Part shown: positions 34,206 through 44,431 of the stretch, piece by piece
Layout of the letters: each line of letters begins with the position of its first letter
Position numbering within the stretch: the stretch's first letter is position 1
Origin: Coffea arabica
Lineage: Eukaryota; Streptophyta; Magnoliopsida; Gentianales; Rubiaceae
DNA length: 64,000 bases
Direction: 5' to 3'
NCBI RefSeq assembly: GCF_036785885.1
Contig: NC_092317.1
Location: 35,639,329-35,703,328, forward strand
Notes under the pieces: generated by a model
The model's input: only the letters and a program-made list of their open reading frames with translations
What the model was told of the DNA's origin: nothing
Database searches by the model: none
Position numbers and translations under genes: made by a program

Positions 34206-35366
34206 TGAAGAGGTTCTCCCAGCTATTGAGTATAGGAGGGACAGGCAGCTCGCGCATACCTACTACAGTACCCTCCTCGGCCCCTGGCGACGTGGCCCCT
34301 CCCCCACCAGAGCCTATTCCTCAGACTGCGGCCCAGTCTGCCCTAGTGGAGGAACCTAAAAAGAAGAGGAGGAAGACGACCGCCAAAAAAGCTAGGACCG
34401 AGGTGGCCACTTCTGCTACCCCAACGCCGCAACCATCTCCTACTGATGCTTCCGCGGAGCACTATGGGGTCAATTCTGCCGAGCTGCAGGCCTCCTCAGA
34501 GTCACCCCCCTCTATGTGGCGAGCAAGGAATATCATTCCCCTCAAGCCCCCCACCGAGCTGAGCGCGCACCCCCACCCCCTCCATTTCTGCCCGAAGTGG
34601 GGGCTGTCGCTGAACGACCGAGCTCAGTTTCCAGAAGCTGCTCGAGAGCACGTCAAGGGTTCGGTGCTCCCTCGCGACCATCATTTCATACAGCTCGCCT
34701 CTAATTCGGAGCTGCTAGAGCACTACTACCTGAGTGCAGCTCAGGTAATTCCTCCACCATTCCATCTCTTGGTGAAGTATCTTCAACAGGTAGACCCTAA
34801 CTGGTTTGGTCTTGCAGCTCAACGTCGCAGGTGTTGAGCTGGCCCAGCGATACGAGAACATGGGGGAAAATCTCTCCCAAGCTGATGCCGCCAAGAGTAG
34901 GCTGGCTAGCCAGCTTGAAGCAGCCGAGGTGGAGCTGGAAGCCAAGAAGAAGCAGCTCGCAGACTCTCAGGCCTCCTCCGAACTGGAGAAGAAGAAGATT
35001 GCCGAACTGACCGCACAACTGGAGGCCGAGCAGAAGAAGTCGGCCGAGCTGATAGAGGCAGCGAAGACGGAAGGGCGCCAGCTGGGTGTCCAAGAGTTCA
35101 AGAAGTCTGACGCCTTCATGAACGACCTGGCCATCCTGAATGGCCCCGTCCTGCAGCTCGGCTATACCAAAGCCATGGCAGATGTTCAATCCCTGAACTT
35201 GCCGGGCTTCGACCTCGGCAGATGGCCGGACTACAACCCTCAGGCCGTCCATCAAATTGACAGGCTTGTTGAAGGCTACTCCCATGGGCGCGACCTGGCT
35301 GCCTTGGTTGCCGACCCCACTCTTCCTGCTACCTCCCCTGAGCAAGAACAACAAGGGGAAAACTAG
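34206..35366 (+). pseudogene. Antisense gene, exons 2-3: basic linker, disordered region and long coiled coil
   Basis: Exon 2 (34206-34744) begins KRFSQLLSIGGTGSS. It has a Pro-rich part and a strongly basic cluster EEPKKKRRKTTAKKART that looks like a nuclear localisation signal, then a stretch ending EHYYLSAAQ at a GT donor. Exon 3 (34818-35366) starts LNVAGVELAQRYENMGENLS. It forms a heptad-like Ala/Leu/Glu/Lys coiled coil of about 70 residues (LEAAEVELEAKKKQLADSQ, AELTAQLEAEQKKSAELIEA), then ends with LGRWPDYNPQAVHQIDRLVE and a Gln/Glu tail. The two splice junctions join complete or complementary codon parts. The NLS, coiled coil and disorder suggest a DNA- or chromatin-associated oligomer, which is inference only. 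Confidence 0.75.
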
Positions 35367-35733
35367 AAAGATAGCATTTTGGATAGGCTGATTAGGCTAG
35401 AGTAGGACCCGAGTTGGCCAGCTCGTTTTTGTATGGCCCCCCTTATGTACGCCCTTTTGAAATGGAATAGATAGCCTCCTTTCTTACCCAATACTTGTAA
35501 AAATTTTCACTCGCTCAAAATTTGAATACATTACAATCCTCAGTACTGAACTAATGAAGCGAAGAAAAAACCTGTCCAGCTGACTACTTCAGCTCAGGCA
35601 GGCTATTAAAGAAAAGGCCTCAAACTTGAGCTGTGCCAAAACAAGCCGAGCTAAAATGAAGTGAACTAATAAAGTGAGCTAACAAAACACAGAGCAGACC
35701 TGTCCAGCTGACCACTTCAGCTCGGGCAGGATA
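35367..35733. other. Convergent 3' region between the antisense gene and pol
   Basis: There is no frame here. The two transcription units end tail to tail, at 35366 (+) and 35734 (-). A near-duplicate pair ACCTGTCCAGCTGACTACTTCA and ACCTGTCCAGCTGACCACTTC lies at 35,570 and 35,699, both with the following GCTCGGGCAGG-like part; they form a roughly 130-bp imperfect direct repeat. Signals for ending both transcripts are likely here but not identified. Confidence 0.5.
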
Positions 35734-36432
35734 CTACAGGACAAGCCTTAGATTCGAGTTGTGCCAGGTACGTGGGACTTTGCTTCCATCCAGGCGAGCT
35801 AGCTTACAATAACCTGCCCGGTCAGCTTCTTTTACCACGTAGGGACCTTCCCAGTTTGGGTCTAACTTGCCCGTGCCCACAGCTCGGCTAACGGAGTTCT
35901 TGCGTAATACCAGGTCCCCTGTCTTGAAAGAAAGGTGTCTCACCTTGGAATTGTAGTAGCGTGCGACCTGGCCCTTATACTTAGCCATTCTTATAGCCGC
36001 TTCTTCCCTTCGATGCTCGAGTAGGTCCAGGCCAAGCCGCATTTCCTCCTCATTATCCTGAGCCACAAAGTGTTGCACCCTACCCGAGGGCACTCCAATT
36101 TCCGCTGGGATTACCGCTTCGACCCCATATGTCAGGACGAACGGGGTTTCCTGAGTGGCTGTCCGAGGTGTTGTACGGTAAGCCCATAGTATGGTAGGCA
36201 GCTCCTCCAGCCAATTAGTTCGGGCAGACTCTACTCTTGTCTTCAGGCCGTGCAGAATGGTTCTGTTGACATTCTCGACTTGCCCATTGGCCTGGGGGTG
36301 CCCTACCGATGTGAAGTGCTGCTGGATGCCGAGCTCCGTGCACCACTCCTGGAAAGAGTGGTCCGCGAACTGCCTACCGTTGTCCGAGACAAGAGCCCTT
36401 GGTATGCCAATCGGCAGACTATGCTTTTCCAA
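35734..36432 (-). pseudogene. Tat integrase, core end and C-terminal part
   Basis: The 232-residue frame reads ALVSDNGRQFADHSF (second catalytic Asp), HPQANGQVENVNRTI (catalytic Glu), then the C-terminal DNA-binding region with YNSKVRHLSFKTGDLVLRK and LDPNWEGPYVV, and ends at 35734. Its first Met is not the true start. It continues the integrase begun in the upstream frame, from which it is separated by a single-base deletion near 36,408-36,411 in the CRFGIP-type block. Confidence 0.93.
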
Positions 36433-39400
36433 AGGAATTTCTGGACCGATCTGCTGCTGATTGTGTTAAGGGGCTCGGCCTCTACCCACTTGGTGAAGTA
36501 ATCAATGGCTACCACCAGGTATTCGTAGCCACCTGGAGCTCGGGGAAATGGCCCCAATAAGTCAATTCCCCACTGGAAGAACGGCCACGGGCTACTGAGA
36601 GGAATCATTTCTTGAGTGGGAGTGTGATGGACTGGGGCGTTTAGCTGACAAGACTTACACCGAGCTACCAGTTCGGCCGAGTCTCTGAAAATGGTGGGCC
36701 AATAGTATCCGGCCAGCATTCCCTTCTTGGCCAATATTCTTGGGCCAATGTGATTGCCGCAGATGCTTTCATGCAACTCGCGCAAGACATAGCTCCCTTC
36801 CTCGGGCGTTACACACTTCAGCCAGGGTTGCAAATAGGATTTCCTGTATAAGACTCCCTGTGTGAGCACGTACTTCTGTGACTTGAGGAGGACTTTGCGG
36901 GCCTCCACCCTGCTCGGTGGGAGCTCCCTATGAGCCAAGTACCGGACAATGGGATCCATCCACGAGCTCACCACTTGAATAACCGCGGCATTGAACGGTT
37001 CATATGCCCGACTTCTGACGACCTCCACCAGTACTCCCCGACCTGAGAAGCCAGTCGAGGTGGAGGCTAGTTTAGATAGGGCGTCGGCTCGCTTGTTCTG
37101 GCTCCGCGGAATCTGCTCGAGCGTGAACTGCTCGAACTGACCCCTCAGTTCACATGTTTTGGCCACGTACTTTCTTAGTGACCCTTCTTTGACCTCGTAG
37201 GTACCCCCTATTTGGTTCACTATCAGCTGTGAATCACTATAGACTTTTACCGATCTAGCCCCTAACTTCCGGGCCATCTCCATCCCTGCAATCAAGGCCT
37301 CGTACTCTGACTCGTTATTAGAGGCTCTGAAATCGAATCTCAGTGCGTAGGGCAGCTCTTCCCCCGTGGGGCTAATAAGGAGGAGACCTGCTCCGCATCC
37401 CTCCTTGCTTGACACGCCATCCACGTACAATGTCCAGGTGGGACCTGCTCGTTCCACCGCCTGGGCAGTGTCTCTGGCCAGCTCTGCCTTGACCTCTTTT
37501 TCAGGATGCATGGCATCGACAGCATCTACGGCCTGCCCGACCTTAGCTGCCTCCTCGGTCTCTCTGACCTTGGCAGTTCCTTGGGTCTGCTCGGCCTCAG
37601 CTGCTTCTCCGGCCTGTCTGTCCTCGGCAGCTTCTTTGGCCTGCTGGGCCTCATCTGCTTCTTTGGACAGCCCGTCCTCGGCTACCTGCATGGCCTGAAT
37701 GACCTCAGCAGCGTCTCCGGCCTGTAAGACCTCTACTGCTTCTTGGGCCTGGGTGGCCTTGGTAGTCTTTGGGGTCTGTAATGGCTGGGCTGCTTGTCCG
37801 GCGTGTGCATTTTTAGCATCTTCTCCATCCTTCCTGGCCTGATCGACCTCCGCTCCGGGTGATCCAAAAGAAACGCCATCCGCTATGAAGTCCGCCAAGG
37901 CTTGGGCTTTGATGGCGGTCCTGGGCTGATATCCCAGGTCGTACTCCGACAATTCCACAGCCCACTTCACCATTCGACCCGAGAACTCGGGTTTGGAAAG
38001 GATCTGCTTCAGGGGCTGGTCCGTCATGACTACCACGGGGTGAGCTTGGAAGTACGTCCTGAGTTTCCGAGCTGCGTGTACTAATGCCAAAACATATCGC
38101 TCTACCGCCGAGTACCTTGCCTCGGCCCCCTGCAGGGCGCGGCTAACATAATATATGGGTTTCTGCACCTTGTCCTCCTCTCGCACCAGCACCGCGCTAA
38201 TAGTCCCCTCACCCACAGCCAGGTAGATGAACAGGGTCTCCCCCAACTCGGGAGACGTCAAAGCTGGCAACCGAGCGAGGTGGGCTTTCAGCTCATCGAA
38301 CGCCCTCTGGCACTCCAGACTCCACTCAAACTGTCGACCTCCTTTCAGGGCCTTGAAGAAAGGCGACCCCCGAACTGCCGATTTGGACAGGAACCTGTTC
38401 AAGGCTGCCATCCTCCCTGTCAGACGTTGCACCTCCTTAATATTCCGGGGTGGAGCCATGTCCATGATAGCCTTGATCTTGTCTGGGTTAGCTCTCACCC
38501 CCTCTTTAGAAATCATATAGCCCAGGAACTTTCCCGACCTGACCCCAAAAGTACACTTTTTGGGGTTTAGCCGCATACGTGAGCTTCGGAGGACCTCGAA
38601 GATTTCCCTCAGGTCGGAGATGAACTGCTCCTGGGTTCGACTTTTCACTAACATATCGTCCACATATACCTCCAGGTTTCGGCTGATCTGATTCTTGAAC
38701 AACTTGTTTACCAACCTCTGGTAGGTCGCGCCTGCGTTTTTTAGCCCAAATGGCATGGTGACGTAACAATATGTTCCCTCCTCAGTGATAAACGAGGTCT
38801 TTTCCTGATCCTCCTCATCCAGGACTATCTGATGGTACCCCTTGAAGGCGTCCAAGAAACAGAAGATCTCATAGCCAGCTGTTGAGTCCATGAGCTGGTC
38901 AATCCGTGGAAGTGGGTAACAGTCATTCGGGCAAGCCTTATTTAAGTCAGTGAAATCCACACACATCCTCCAAGCTTTCACCTCTTTCTTGACTAGCACC
39001 GGGTTGGCTAGCCAGGTAGGATAGTAGACTTCCTTAACGATCTTAGCCTCCAGCAACTTACCCACCTCGCTCTTGACGACCTCATTTCGCTCAGGAGCGA
39101 AGTTCCTCTTCTTCTGCTTCACAGGTCGGACGTTGGGATCCACATGTAGCCTATGGACTGCCAGTTCGGTGGGGATTCCTGGCATGTCATCAGCACTCCA
39201 AGCAAAAATCTCAGTGTATTCCTCCAGGAGAGATTCCAAGGAACTCCTGACCAGCTCGCCCAGGCAGGTACCGACCTTCACCGTGTGCTCGGGTCGGTCG
39301 GGCTGAACGGGCAGCTCAGCCAACCCCTCGTCTGTCTCCAATCTTTCCCCTTTCTCCAGGGGCTCCCAGGACTCTAAGCAAATTGTCTGAGCTACCAACT

Positions 39401-39689
39401 TCTCTTTGCCTTTGAGGGTAGCAATATAACACGCTCTCGCCACCTCCGGATCTCCCAGCACCTCAGCCACCCCAGCAGAAGTAGGAAACTTCATACTGAG
39501 GTGCAAGGTGGAGCAAATAGCTCGGAGGGCATTCAGCGTGGGCCGTCCCAGAATTATGTTGTAGGACGATGGTTCCTTGACCACCGCGAAATTTATCGGG
39601 ATCGTTCGGCACTTTGGGGACACCCCCACCGTAACCATGAGAGTGATCATTCCTTCCGGCCTCACAGGAGGACCTGCAAAACCGATCAA
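36303..39689 (-). pseudogene. Tat pol: protease end, RT, RNase H, linker, second RNase H, integrase start
   Basis: This frame has 1128 residues. Residues 1-60 finish the protease (NIILGRPTLNALRA). Reverse transcriptase spans about 180-350, with RMCVDFTDLNKACPND, FCFLDAFKGYHQI and the catalytic YVDDMLVKS (342-350). The Ty3-type RNase H is about 455-605. A low-complexity Ala/Gln/Glu/Asp-rich linker runs 606-750. A second, archaeal-type RNase H is about 751-880, with LYVDGVSSKEGCGAG, NNESEYEALIAG and VYSDSQLIVNQIGG. Integrase starts with an HHCC zinc finger (H973/H980-C1011/C1014) and the first catalytic Asp in WGIDLLGPFPR. The last 35 residues are out of frame after a 1-base deletion. It is the largest intact coding frame in the window. 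The frame joins gag only through a frame change near 39,690. Confidence 0.95.
37290..37870 (-). repeat. Low-complexity linker-coding stretch in pol
   Basis: Within pol, about 37,440-37,870 encodes the Ala/Glu/Gln-rich linker (EAAE, QAGEAAEAEQ, KEAAEDRQAG and similar units), with GCCTGC/CTCGGC-type DNA repeats on the plus strand. Such a linker between the two RNase H domains is much longer than a normal tether; it likely arose by repeat expansion. Confidence 0.7.
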
Positions 39690-41493
39690 CGGGGGTTCGA
39701 ACCGGCATGAGCTGCCTATCCTCCAGCTGCAGCTCCTTGAAGGTCTTGTAATACAGCACGTCTATGGCACTTCCGTTGTCTATGTACACCTTCTTCACCT
39801 TGAAATTACAGGTGATGACCTCTATCACGATGGCTTCATGGTTATTGGAGGCCAAAGGGACTGTATCTTCGGGTCCATAGATTATTTCCTCATACATCTT
39901 CAATCGCTTGGCCGAGCTCTCCCCCGTGGGAGGGGGGCGATTATGCCGCCGAGCTGTATGGCTATCTCCGCCAGTAGGTCCACCGGCAATAGTGTTAATC
40001 ACCCCCGCCAGGTTCTGTATTTCCTGCTCTGGAGTTCGGCCACGGGGCCCCTGAGGTCGGTCCCGGAGGTAGCTCGGACGTTCCGACCTGGGCCTTCCTC
40101 GTTGCTGGTCAGCTCGTTCCTCTCGTACAAACTGCCCCAGATGGCCTCGTTTGATCAGTTTTTCAATGTCTTTCTTGAGGTGACGGCAGTCCTCCGTATC
40201 GTGCCCCACATCTCGATGATAAGCGCAATACAGACCTTGGTCCCGTCTGCTTTTGTCCCCGGCCAAAGGCCGAGGAGGTCGAGAGAGCCCCTCCTGCTCC
40301 ATTACTGCGAGCACTCGAGCTCGGGGTGCCGTGAGGCCAGTCCAGGACTTGTCCCCTCCCATTGGGCGGCTCCTGGGGAGGCGGTCATAAGCACTCTTCC
40401 TTCCCTGGCCAGGCCGTGCCTCCACCTGGTCGGCGCCCTTCCTGCGCTTGTCATCTCTCAATTTTTCTTGTGCACTCTTAAGGCGATTGGCTTCCTCCGC
40501 GTTGGCCTTCTCATGAGCTCGGTCTAGCATCTCCCGGACTGATTTGGGAGGTCGCTCCACGAGCTCAGTGTAGAGCTTCTGTTTCCGTAGCCCGTTAATG
40601 AAGGCGGCCATGACCACCTTGTCATCGCGGTCGCGGACCTGGAGGGATTCATTATTGAATCGCACCATGTACTCGCGCAGTGATTCCTCAACCTTTTGTT
40701 GAATAGTCATAAGGTGAGCGGTGCTTTTGGAGAAAGCACGTGAGGAAACGAACTGGGCTGAGAACAGTCGCGCGAGCTGGGTGAAAGAACTGATCGACCT
40801 AGGGGGAAGTCCCTGGAACCACTGCCGGGCCCTTCCTTCTAGAAACATTGGGAAGGTCTTGCACCTGACCGCATCAGCTGCTGTTTGTAAACGCATCTGC
40901 GTCATGAACACGAACAGGTGGTCTTCCGGATCCGTGGTCGCGTCGTAAGGTTTCATGTTTGGAATCTTGAACTTCGCAGGCAGTTGGTATTCCTCGATAT
41001 CGAGCACAAAGGGGGAAGCAATGTACCTGTCCGCCTCAGGGTCCAGAAGTAGGTCCAGTTCGTCCTGCACCTGTTGTCGTTCTCTCCGAGGAGAGAGGTC
41101 TCCCCTGGAGAGCCTCCGGACGGGCTCCGGGTGTTCAGTTCGGGAATTCTTGTGAGAAGGTTCTACGACCTCGACTTGCTCACGCGTGACTTCCCGGCGC
41201 GCCCGCTTGGCCCCAGTTCTGGCAGGACTCCCAGTTTGGGATTCTGACTGATCTGCTCCCTGAATCTTTGGCTCCTTGTCCTGATGACCTTCCGACTGCA
41301 CTTTGAGGTAGTTCATGATCGCCTCGAAGGTGGGCAGGTTTTCTGCCACCGTCTGAACCAGTTGTTCAGGCGGAATTCGTGAGGGCCCTGCCCCTCCTTC
41401 TCCGGGTGTCGGACCCCGAGGGGGGCTTTGGGGGCCACTTAGCTCGGTCCCCTTGGATCCACCAGCTTTCCTCTGCGACCTAGTCTTCGGCAT
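39463..41493 (-). pseudogene. Tat gag and protease start
   Basis: The frame opens MPKTRSQRKAGGSKGTELSG at 41493, only 53 bp from the 5' LTR. After a charged N-terminus, the retrotransposon gag domain spans about residues 180-330 (DPEDHLFVFMTQMRLQTAAD, ARQWFQGLPPRSISSFTQL, LREYMVRFNNESLQVRD). A CX2H-type knuckle follows (YCAYHRDVGHDTEDCRHLKK). The aspartic protease motif VYIDNGSAIDVLY lies near residue 600. The frame leaves the family consensus after MPVRTP near 39,695 and carries on as unrelated residues to 39463; the proper protease end continues in the pol frame. In related elements gag and pol form one frame, so this is a single-base frameshift. Confidence 0.92.
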
Positions 41494-41546
41494 GTTTTTC
41501 GCGAAAAGAGAAAAAGAGAATACGTGTTCCCACAGACGGCGCCAAT
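41494..41546 (-). other. Primer binding site and short leader of the Tat element
   Basis: Directly after the 5' LTR the minus strand reads ATTGGCGCCGTCTGTGGGA. TGGCGCCG... at the LTR edge is the common primer binding site of Tat/Athila elements, thought to pair with the 3' end of a tRNA such as tRNA-Asp. Only about 30 bp then separate it from the gag ATG. Confidence 0.85.
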
Positions 41547-42036
41547 TGATGCGACCGCCAAAAACCAGATCCGAGCTGAGCTGTGGTAAGCCTGGCTGTC
41601 CGGGTGCTGCCGACCTGAGGGGGCGAACCGAGCTACGGGGCCTGTAAAGAGAGAAACAGAGAGGGGACTAAGGTCCCCGGAATAGCTCCGACGGTCAAGT
41701 CAGTCTTGCCTCAGAGTAGAGTAATAGTAATAGATACTTGTGTGCGTACCTTACGTAGTCTTGGTAGCGTGATATATATAGGACCGGGTGAGTTATAGTT
41801 TCCTTATGGGAGTCAAAGCCCCCTTAGGGTTTGGAGTCTTCCTAGGGTTTTATGCGGCAGCCCCTAAATGTTCGGAGACGGCGGCCCATCAAGCCCACCA
41901 CAGGAGGCCCCTGACACGGCCGAGCTGGCTCCCTCATGCCGAGCTGGCCCGTGCCAGCCTCGAGAGATCTACCGCCGACCTGCTGCGTGCAGTATGCCGA
42001 TCTGACACGTGTCATACGTGGATTTGCCCCACTACA
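41547..42036 (-). repeat. 5' LTR of the Tat element
   Basis: The LTR is 490 bp with the same ends as the 3' LTR and a matching AGAAC target-site duplication beyond it. Its TATATATA box at 41773-41780 on the minus strand is likely the promoter for the gag-pol transcript. Confidence 0.97.
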
Positions 42037-42041
42037 AGAAC

Positions 42042-43097
42042 TTTAATAATTATCTTCCATTAGATACGATCCTACAACAATGAGGTGTATTCTTCATTTC
42101 CAAATGTCATTGTTGCGCAGCAATAGAGGCTCTATGGCATCTATTTTTCGATAGCAACGTGGCCCAAGAGGTATGGGAATATTTCAATGATATATTTGGA
42201 GTCCCATATAGGAGACATTCATGCTTGAGTACGGTAATCATGCACTGGATGTTGTCATTACCTAAGGGTCACCCACGACATGTCAGAAATTTAGTGCTAT
42301 TGCTAGTATTATGGTTTATTTGGCATAGTCGTAACGCGGCAAGGTTTGAGGATGGAGTAATGGAACCAGGAGATGTTGTCGAAGAGGTGATGTGGAGTCT
42401 AAAGCGGATGGGGTCGGCCAATATGATCACAAGGGAACAGCTGAAGGGGGACTTTGATTCGATCATGGCTCCTTTCTTCAAGTGTCATCCTAATACAAAG
42501 TCTACATTATGGTGAAATGGAAGGCGCCTAGTATTGGGATGCTGAAGGTAAATACTGACACTAGCGTGCTTAATGGGATAGCAGCCGGAGGAGGGATTAT
42601 TCGGGATAGTCGAGGTCATCACGGCCTATTATAAGGAATTAGGAGAGATGCAAGTTCTGGAGGCAGAGGCACGGGCTTTAATTCTCAGCTTAGAATTATG
42701 TGTGCAACTGGGGCTATCTAGGATTCAGGCAGAGGTGGATTCAAGGCTATTGTATTAGTTGGTTGTAATGAATGGTGCGACAAGGTGGCCCCTATGCAAT
42801 GTCATTCGTTGAATCCAGTCCGTTCTCTAGAGTCTTCATGGATCGTTGGAGTGTATTTATAAAGAAGCCAATGCAGCGGCGAATTCTTTAGCTGGCCTGT
42901 GGCGTGGTGGCTCATGTTTTTTTGGGTCTTTGTTGTAACTACCCAAGGTTACTCAAAACTTGGTCCATTTGGACAACTCTGTTTGCGTAGCTGTGAGAGC
43001 TGTTATTGTAAGGGAGTAGTACTCCTTATTTATAGCTTTCCCATGTACCAAGCAACAATTCAGATTTTGTTGATTAATAGAATTTAAATAAATAAAA
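42042..43097 (+). pseudogene. LINE-2 zf-RVT end and C-terminal RNase H-like domain
   Basis: After the Tat insertion the LINE resumes. 42159-42515 encodes ALWHLFFDS-type sequence, AQEVWEYFNDIFGVP and LLVLWFIWHSRNAARFEDG. Then, in shifted frames, come MLKVNTDTSVLNG, AAGGGIIRDSRGH, EAEARALILSLELCVQLGL and EANAAANSLA, the plant LINE RNase H pattern. The 3' UTR and A-rich tail end at 43097. Confidence 0.85.
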
Positions 43098-43108
43098 AAG
43101 CCTTTAAA

Positions 43109-44207
43109 AAACAAGCTTTCAAATCTATCCAAAAATCTGACAGATTAGGAAACTAGTTTTCCAAAATTAAGAAACATATGTGATGTGATTAGGCTTTGAG
43201 TTATAAATTCACCTAATTATATTCCAATTTAAGCCCAATATCCTCAATTTTTCGTAAGTATACGAATCGTTTGATTGAATGTAGTGATAACTAGAGGTTG
43301 ATCCCAAAGGGATTTCTCTACCAATTACCAAGAACCTTAGCTTACTTCTATTAACTAACTCAAGAAGAATTATAATCAAACAAGACTACAATTAGACTAG
43401 TTCAATGCAAATAAAGATGATAACTAGAAGAAACTCAACTAAACACAAGTGTTCTAAGGAATATAATCCACTACTCACACCCAACTATGAAAGAAATAAT
43501 CAACCATTGCCAAGTTATTGTCTTGCTAAGGATGCATTTCACTAAAACTATTGGAACTTGCTTTCCCTAATGAACCAAACTTAGCCTCATACTCAAGTTT
43601 CCCTACTTCCGTGGTGAAATCTCAAGTATAGACTTAATCGAGAGCAAGAAATGTAACAAACATCCACCTAAGTATATCACTACTTTCGTGTGTCTACCTT
43701 TAAGTATCATTTACTCCTTTTCCATCATTGTCAACTATTCTCATAGATTGACAACAACTAAAATAACTTGTAAATAGTGATCAATCACTCACAAGAGTTA
43801 AAGCAAGATTAGATGAACCAGCAAGAACAAAATATAGCAACAATCAATAACATTAAACCATAGTTACGGCATAAATACCTTCATCTACCCCTAGAATAGA
43901 TAGATCTAGCTAGACAAAGTCAACATGACCACCCAGCTCCATTCCTTGAAGTAACCAAACATCATTCAAGCTAAGAGAGTTAAAGGGGAGAGATGCTTAT
44001 TCAATAGAAGAAACAAGATTTCCAATCTTCATCTAGTTCATTGCCATCAAAATGTTGGATTACATCAAGTGTTTTTCCGAGTTTCTTCAATAAAAAAGAA
44101 GGGTTAGTCCTCTTCTCCTTAAGAGAAAAACTTGGAATATGAAAAAACTACTTTAACTATGTCTAACTATGCTAATGAGTGATTGTGTGTGTCCTTTTGT
44201 TCTCTAC
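43109..44207. other. Repetitive non-coding sequence
   Basis: No gene is seen. The stretch near 43,255-43,330 (GTAAGTATACGAATCG, then GAGGTTGATCCCAAAGGGAT) resembles the LTR edge motif of Ogre/Tat-type elements, so this may be an old LTR remnant on the plus strand. The rest is CA- and AA-rich and unremarkable. Confidence 0.35.
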
Positions 44208-44428
44208 GGCCCCATTTGGCAAGTGAGTTTTTTAAGTGTTTGTCTAAAATTTTATTGTAACTTACTGTAGAAGTTGTAGAAAAAATTTTTGAAGTGTATA
44301 AATTTTTGTATATTTTGAAGTGTATAGTTTAAAAACTTTGAGAAATTTTTTGAGGTTAAGGTAGTTAAAGTTATTAAAAAACTTGTAGCAGACAAATTTG
44401 GCCAAAAACTTGCTTGCCAAACAAGGCC
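44208..44428. mobile_element. 221-bp MITE
   Basis: The left end GGCCCCATTTGGCAAG and the right end CTTGCCAAACAAGGCC are inverted repeats (14 of 16 match). The interior is AT-rich with imperfect symmetry. The trinucleotide TAC flanks both sides (44205-44207 and 44429-44431). The ends resemble the GGCCNTGTTTGG class of Tourist or hAT MITEs; the 3-bp duplication favours a PIF/Harbinger origin. Confidence 0.75.
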
Positions 44429-44431
44429 TAC

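Larger units (their letters stand above)
29702..35366 (+). pseudogene. Spliced antisense gene carried by the Tat element (putative gypsy-type transposon protein)
   Basis: The gene lies convergent to pol. Segments are 29702-30627, 34078-34126, 34206-34744 and 34818-35366, about 687 codons. Part one starts MSSSSTHSDITSSAPKRR with a Ser-rich disordered stretch. It then has EFVAIYRDQLIAGLRLPIP, QLVPNAIRSILGFFIMCRVL and GPVHGWFYFARRGVGELPT, matching the pattern of the plant domain known as putative gypsy-type transposon (Transposase_28). A 1-base frame change near 30,103 separates the Ser-rich and conserved parts. The solo LTR at 30628-34072 splits codon-in-phase sequence (AEVN | DPTPDLRPL), so the frame heals if the LTR and one TSD are removed. 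Two GT...AG introns (34127-34205, 79 bp; 34745-34817, 73 bp) keep phase. Its function is unknown; similar antisense ORFs are known in Tat elements. Confidence 0.8.
28773..42036 (-). mobile_element. Complete Tat-lineage Ty3/gypsy LTR retrotransposon
   Basis: Two 490-bp LTRs (28773-29262 and 41547-42036) flank the element, with target-site duplications AGAAC at 28768-28772 and 42037-42041. Minus-strand order is 5' LTR, primer binding site, gag, PR, RT, RNase H, linker, second RNase H, integrase, long non-coding-looking 3' region, polypurine tract, 3' LTR. A second RNase H and a long region after integrase are Tat-lineage traits. That 3' region holds an oppositely oriented spliced gene and a nested solo LTR. 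Net length without the nested LTR is about 9.8 kb. Frameshifts in PR and integrase make this copy non-autonomous. Confidence 0.95.
26978..43097 (+). mobile_element. 5'-truncated L1-type LINE (LINE-2), split by a Tat gypsy element
   Basis: The LINE is flanked by an 11-bp direct repeat AAGCCTTTAAA at 26967-26977 and 43098-43108. It starts within the RT domain and ends in a short A-rich tail (AAATAAATAAAAA). The pieces are 26978-28772 and 42042-43097, 2.85 kb net. The Tat element inserted with target-site duplication AGAAC. Domains run RT, zf-RVT, RNase H in order. Truncation at the 5' end is typical of target-primed reverse transcription. Confidence 0.92.

Noticed and set aside
37366..37727. 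Plus-strand frames of 110 and 73 residues rich in Leu, Ser and Ala
   Set aside because: They are the antisense of the low-complexity pol linker and have no features of a real protein.
39577..40527. A 316-residue plus-strand frame opposite gag and protease
   Set aside because: It mirrors the strongly conserved gag/PR coding strand. The composition is that of an antisense frame and no domain is seen.
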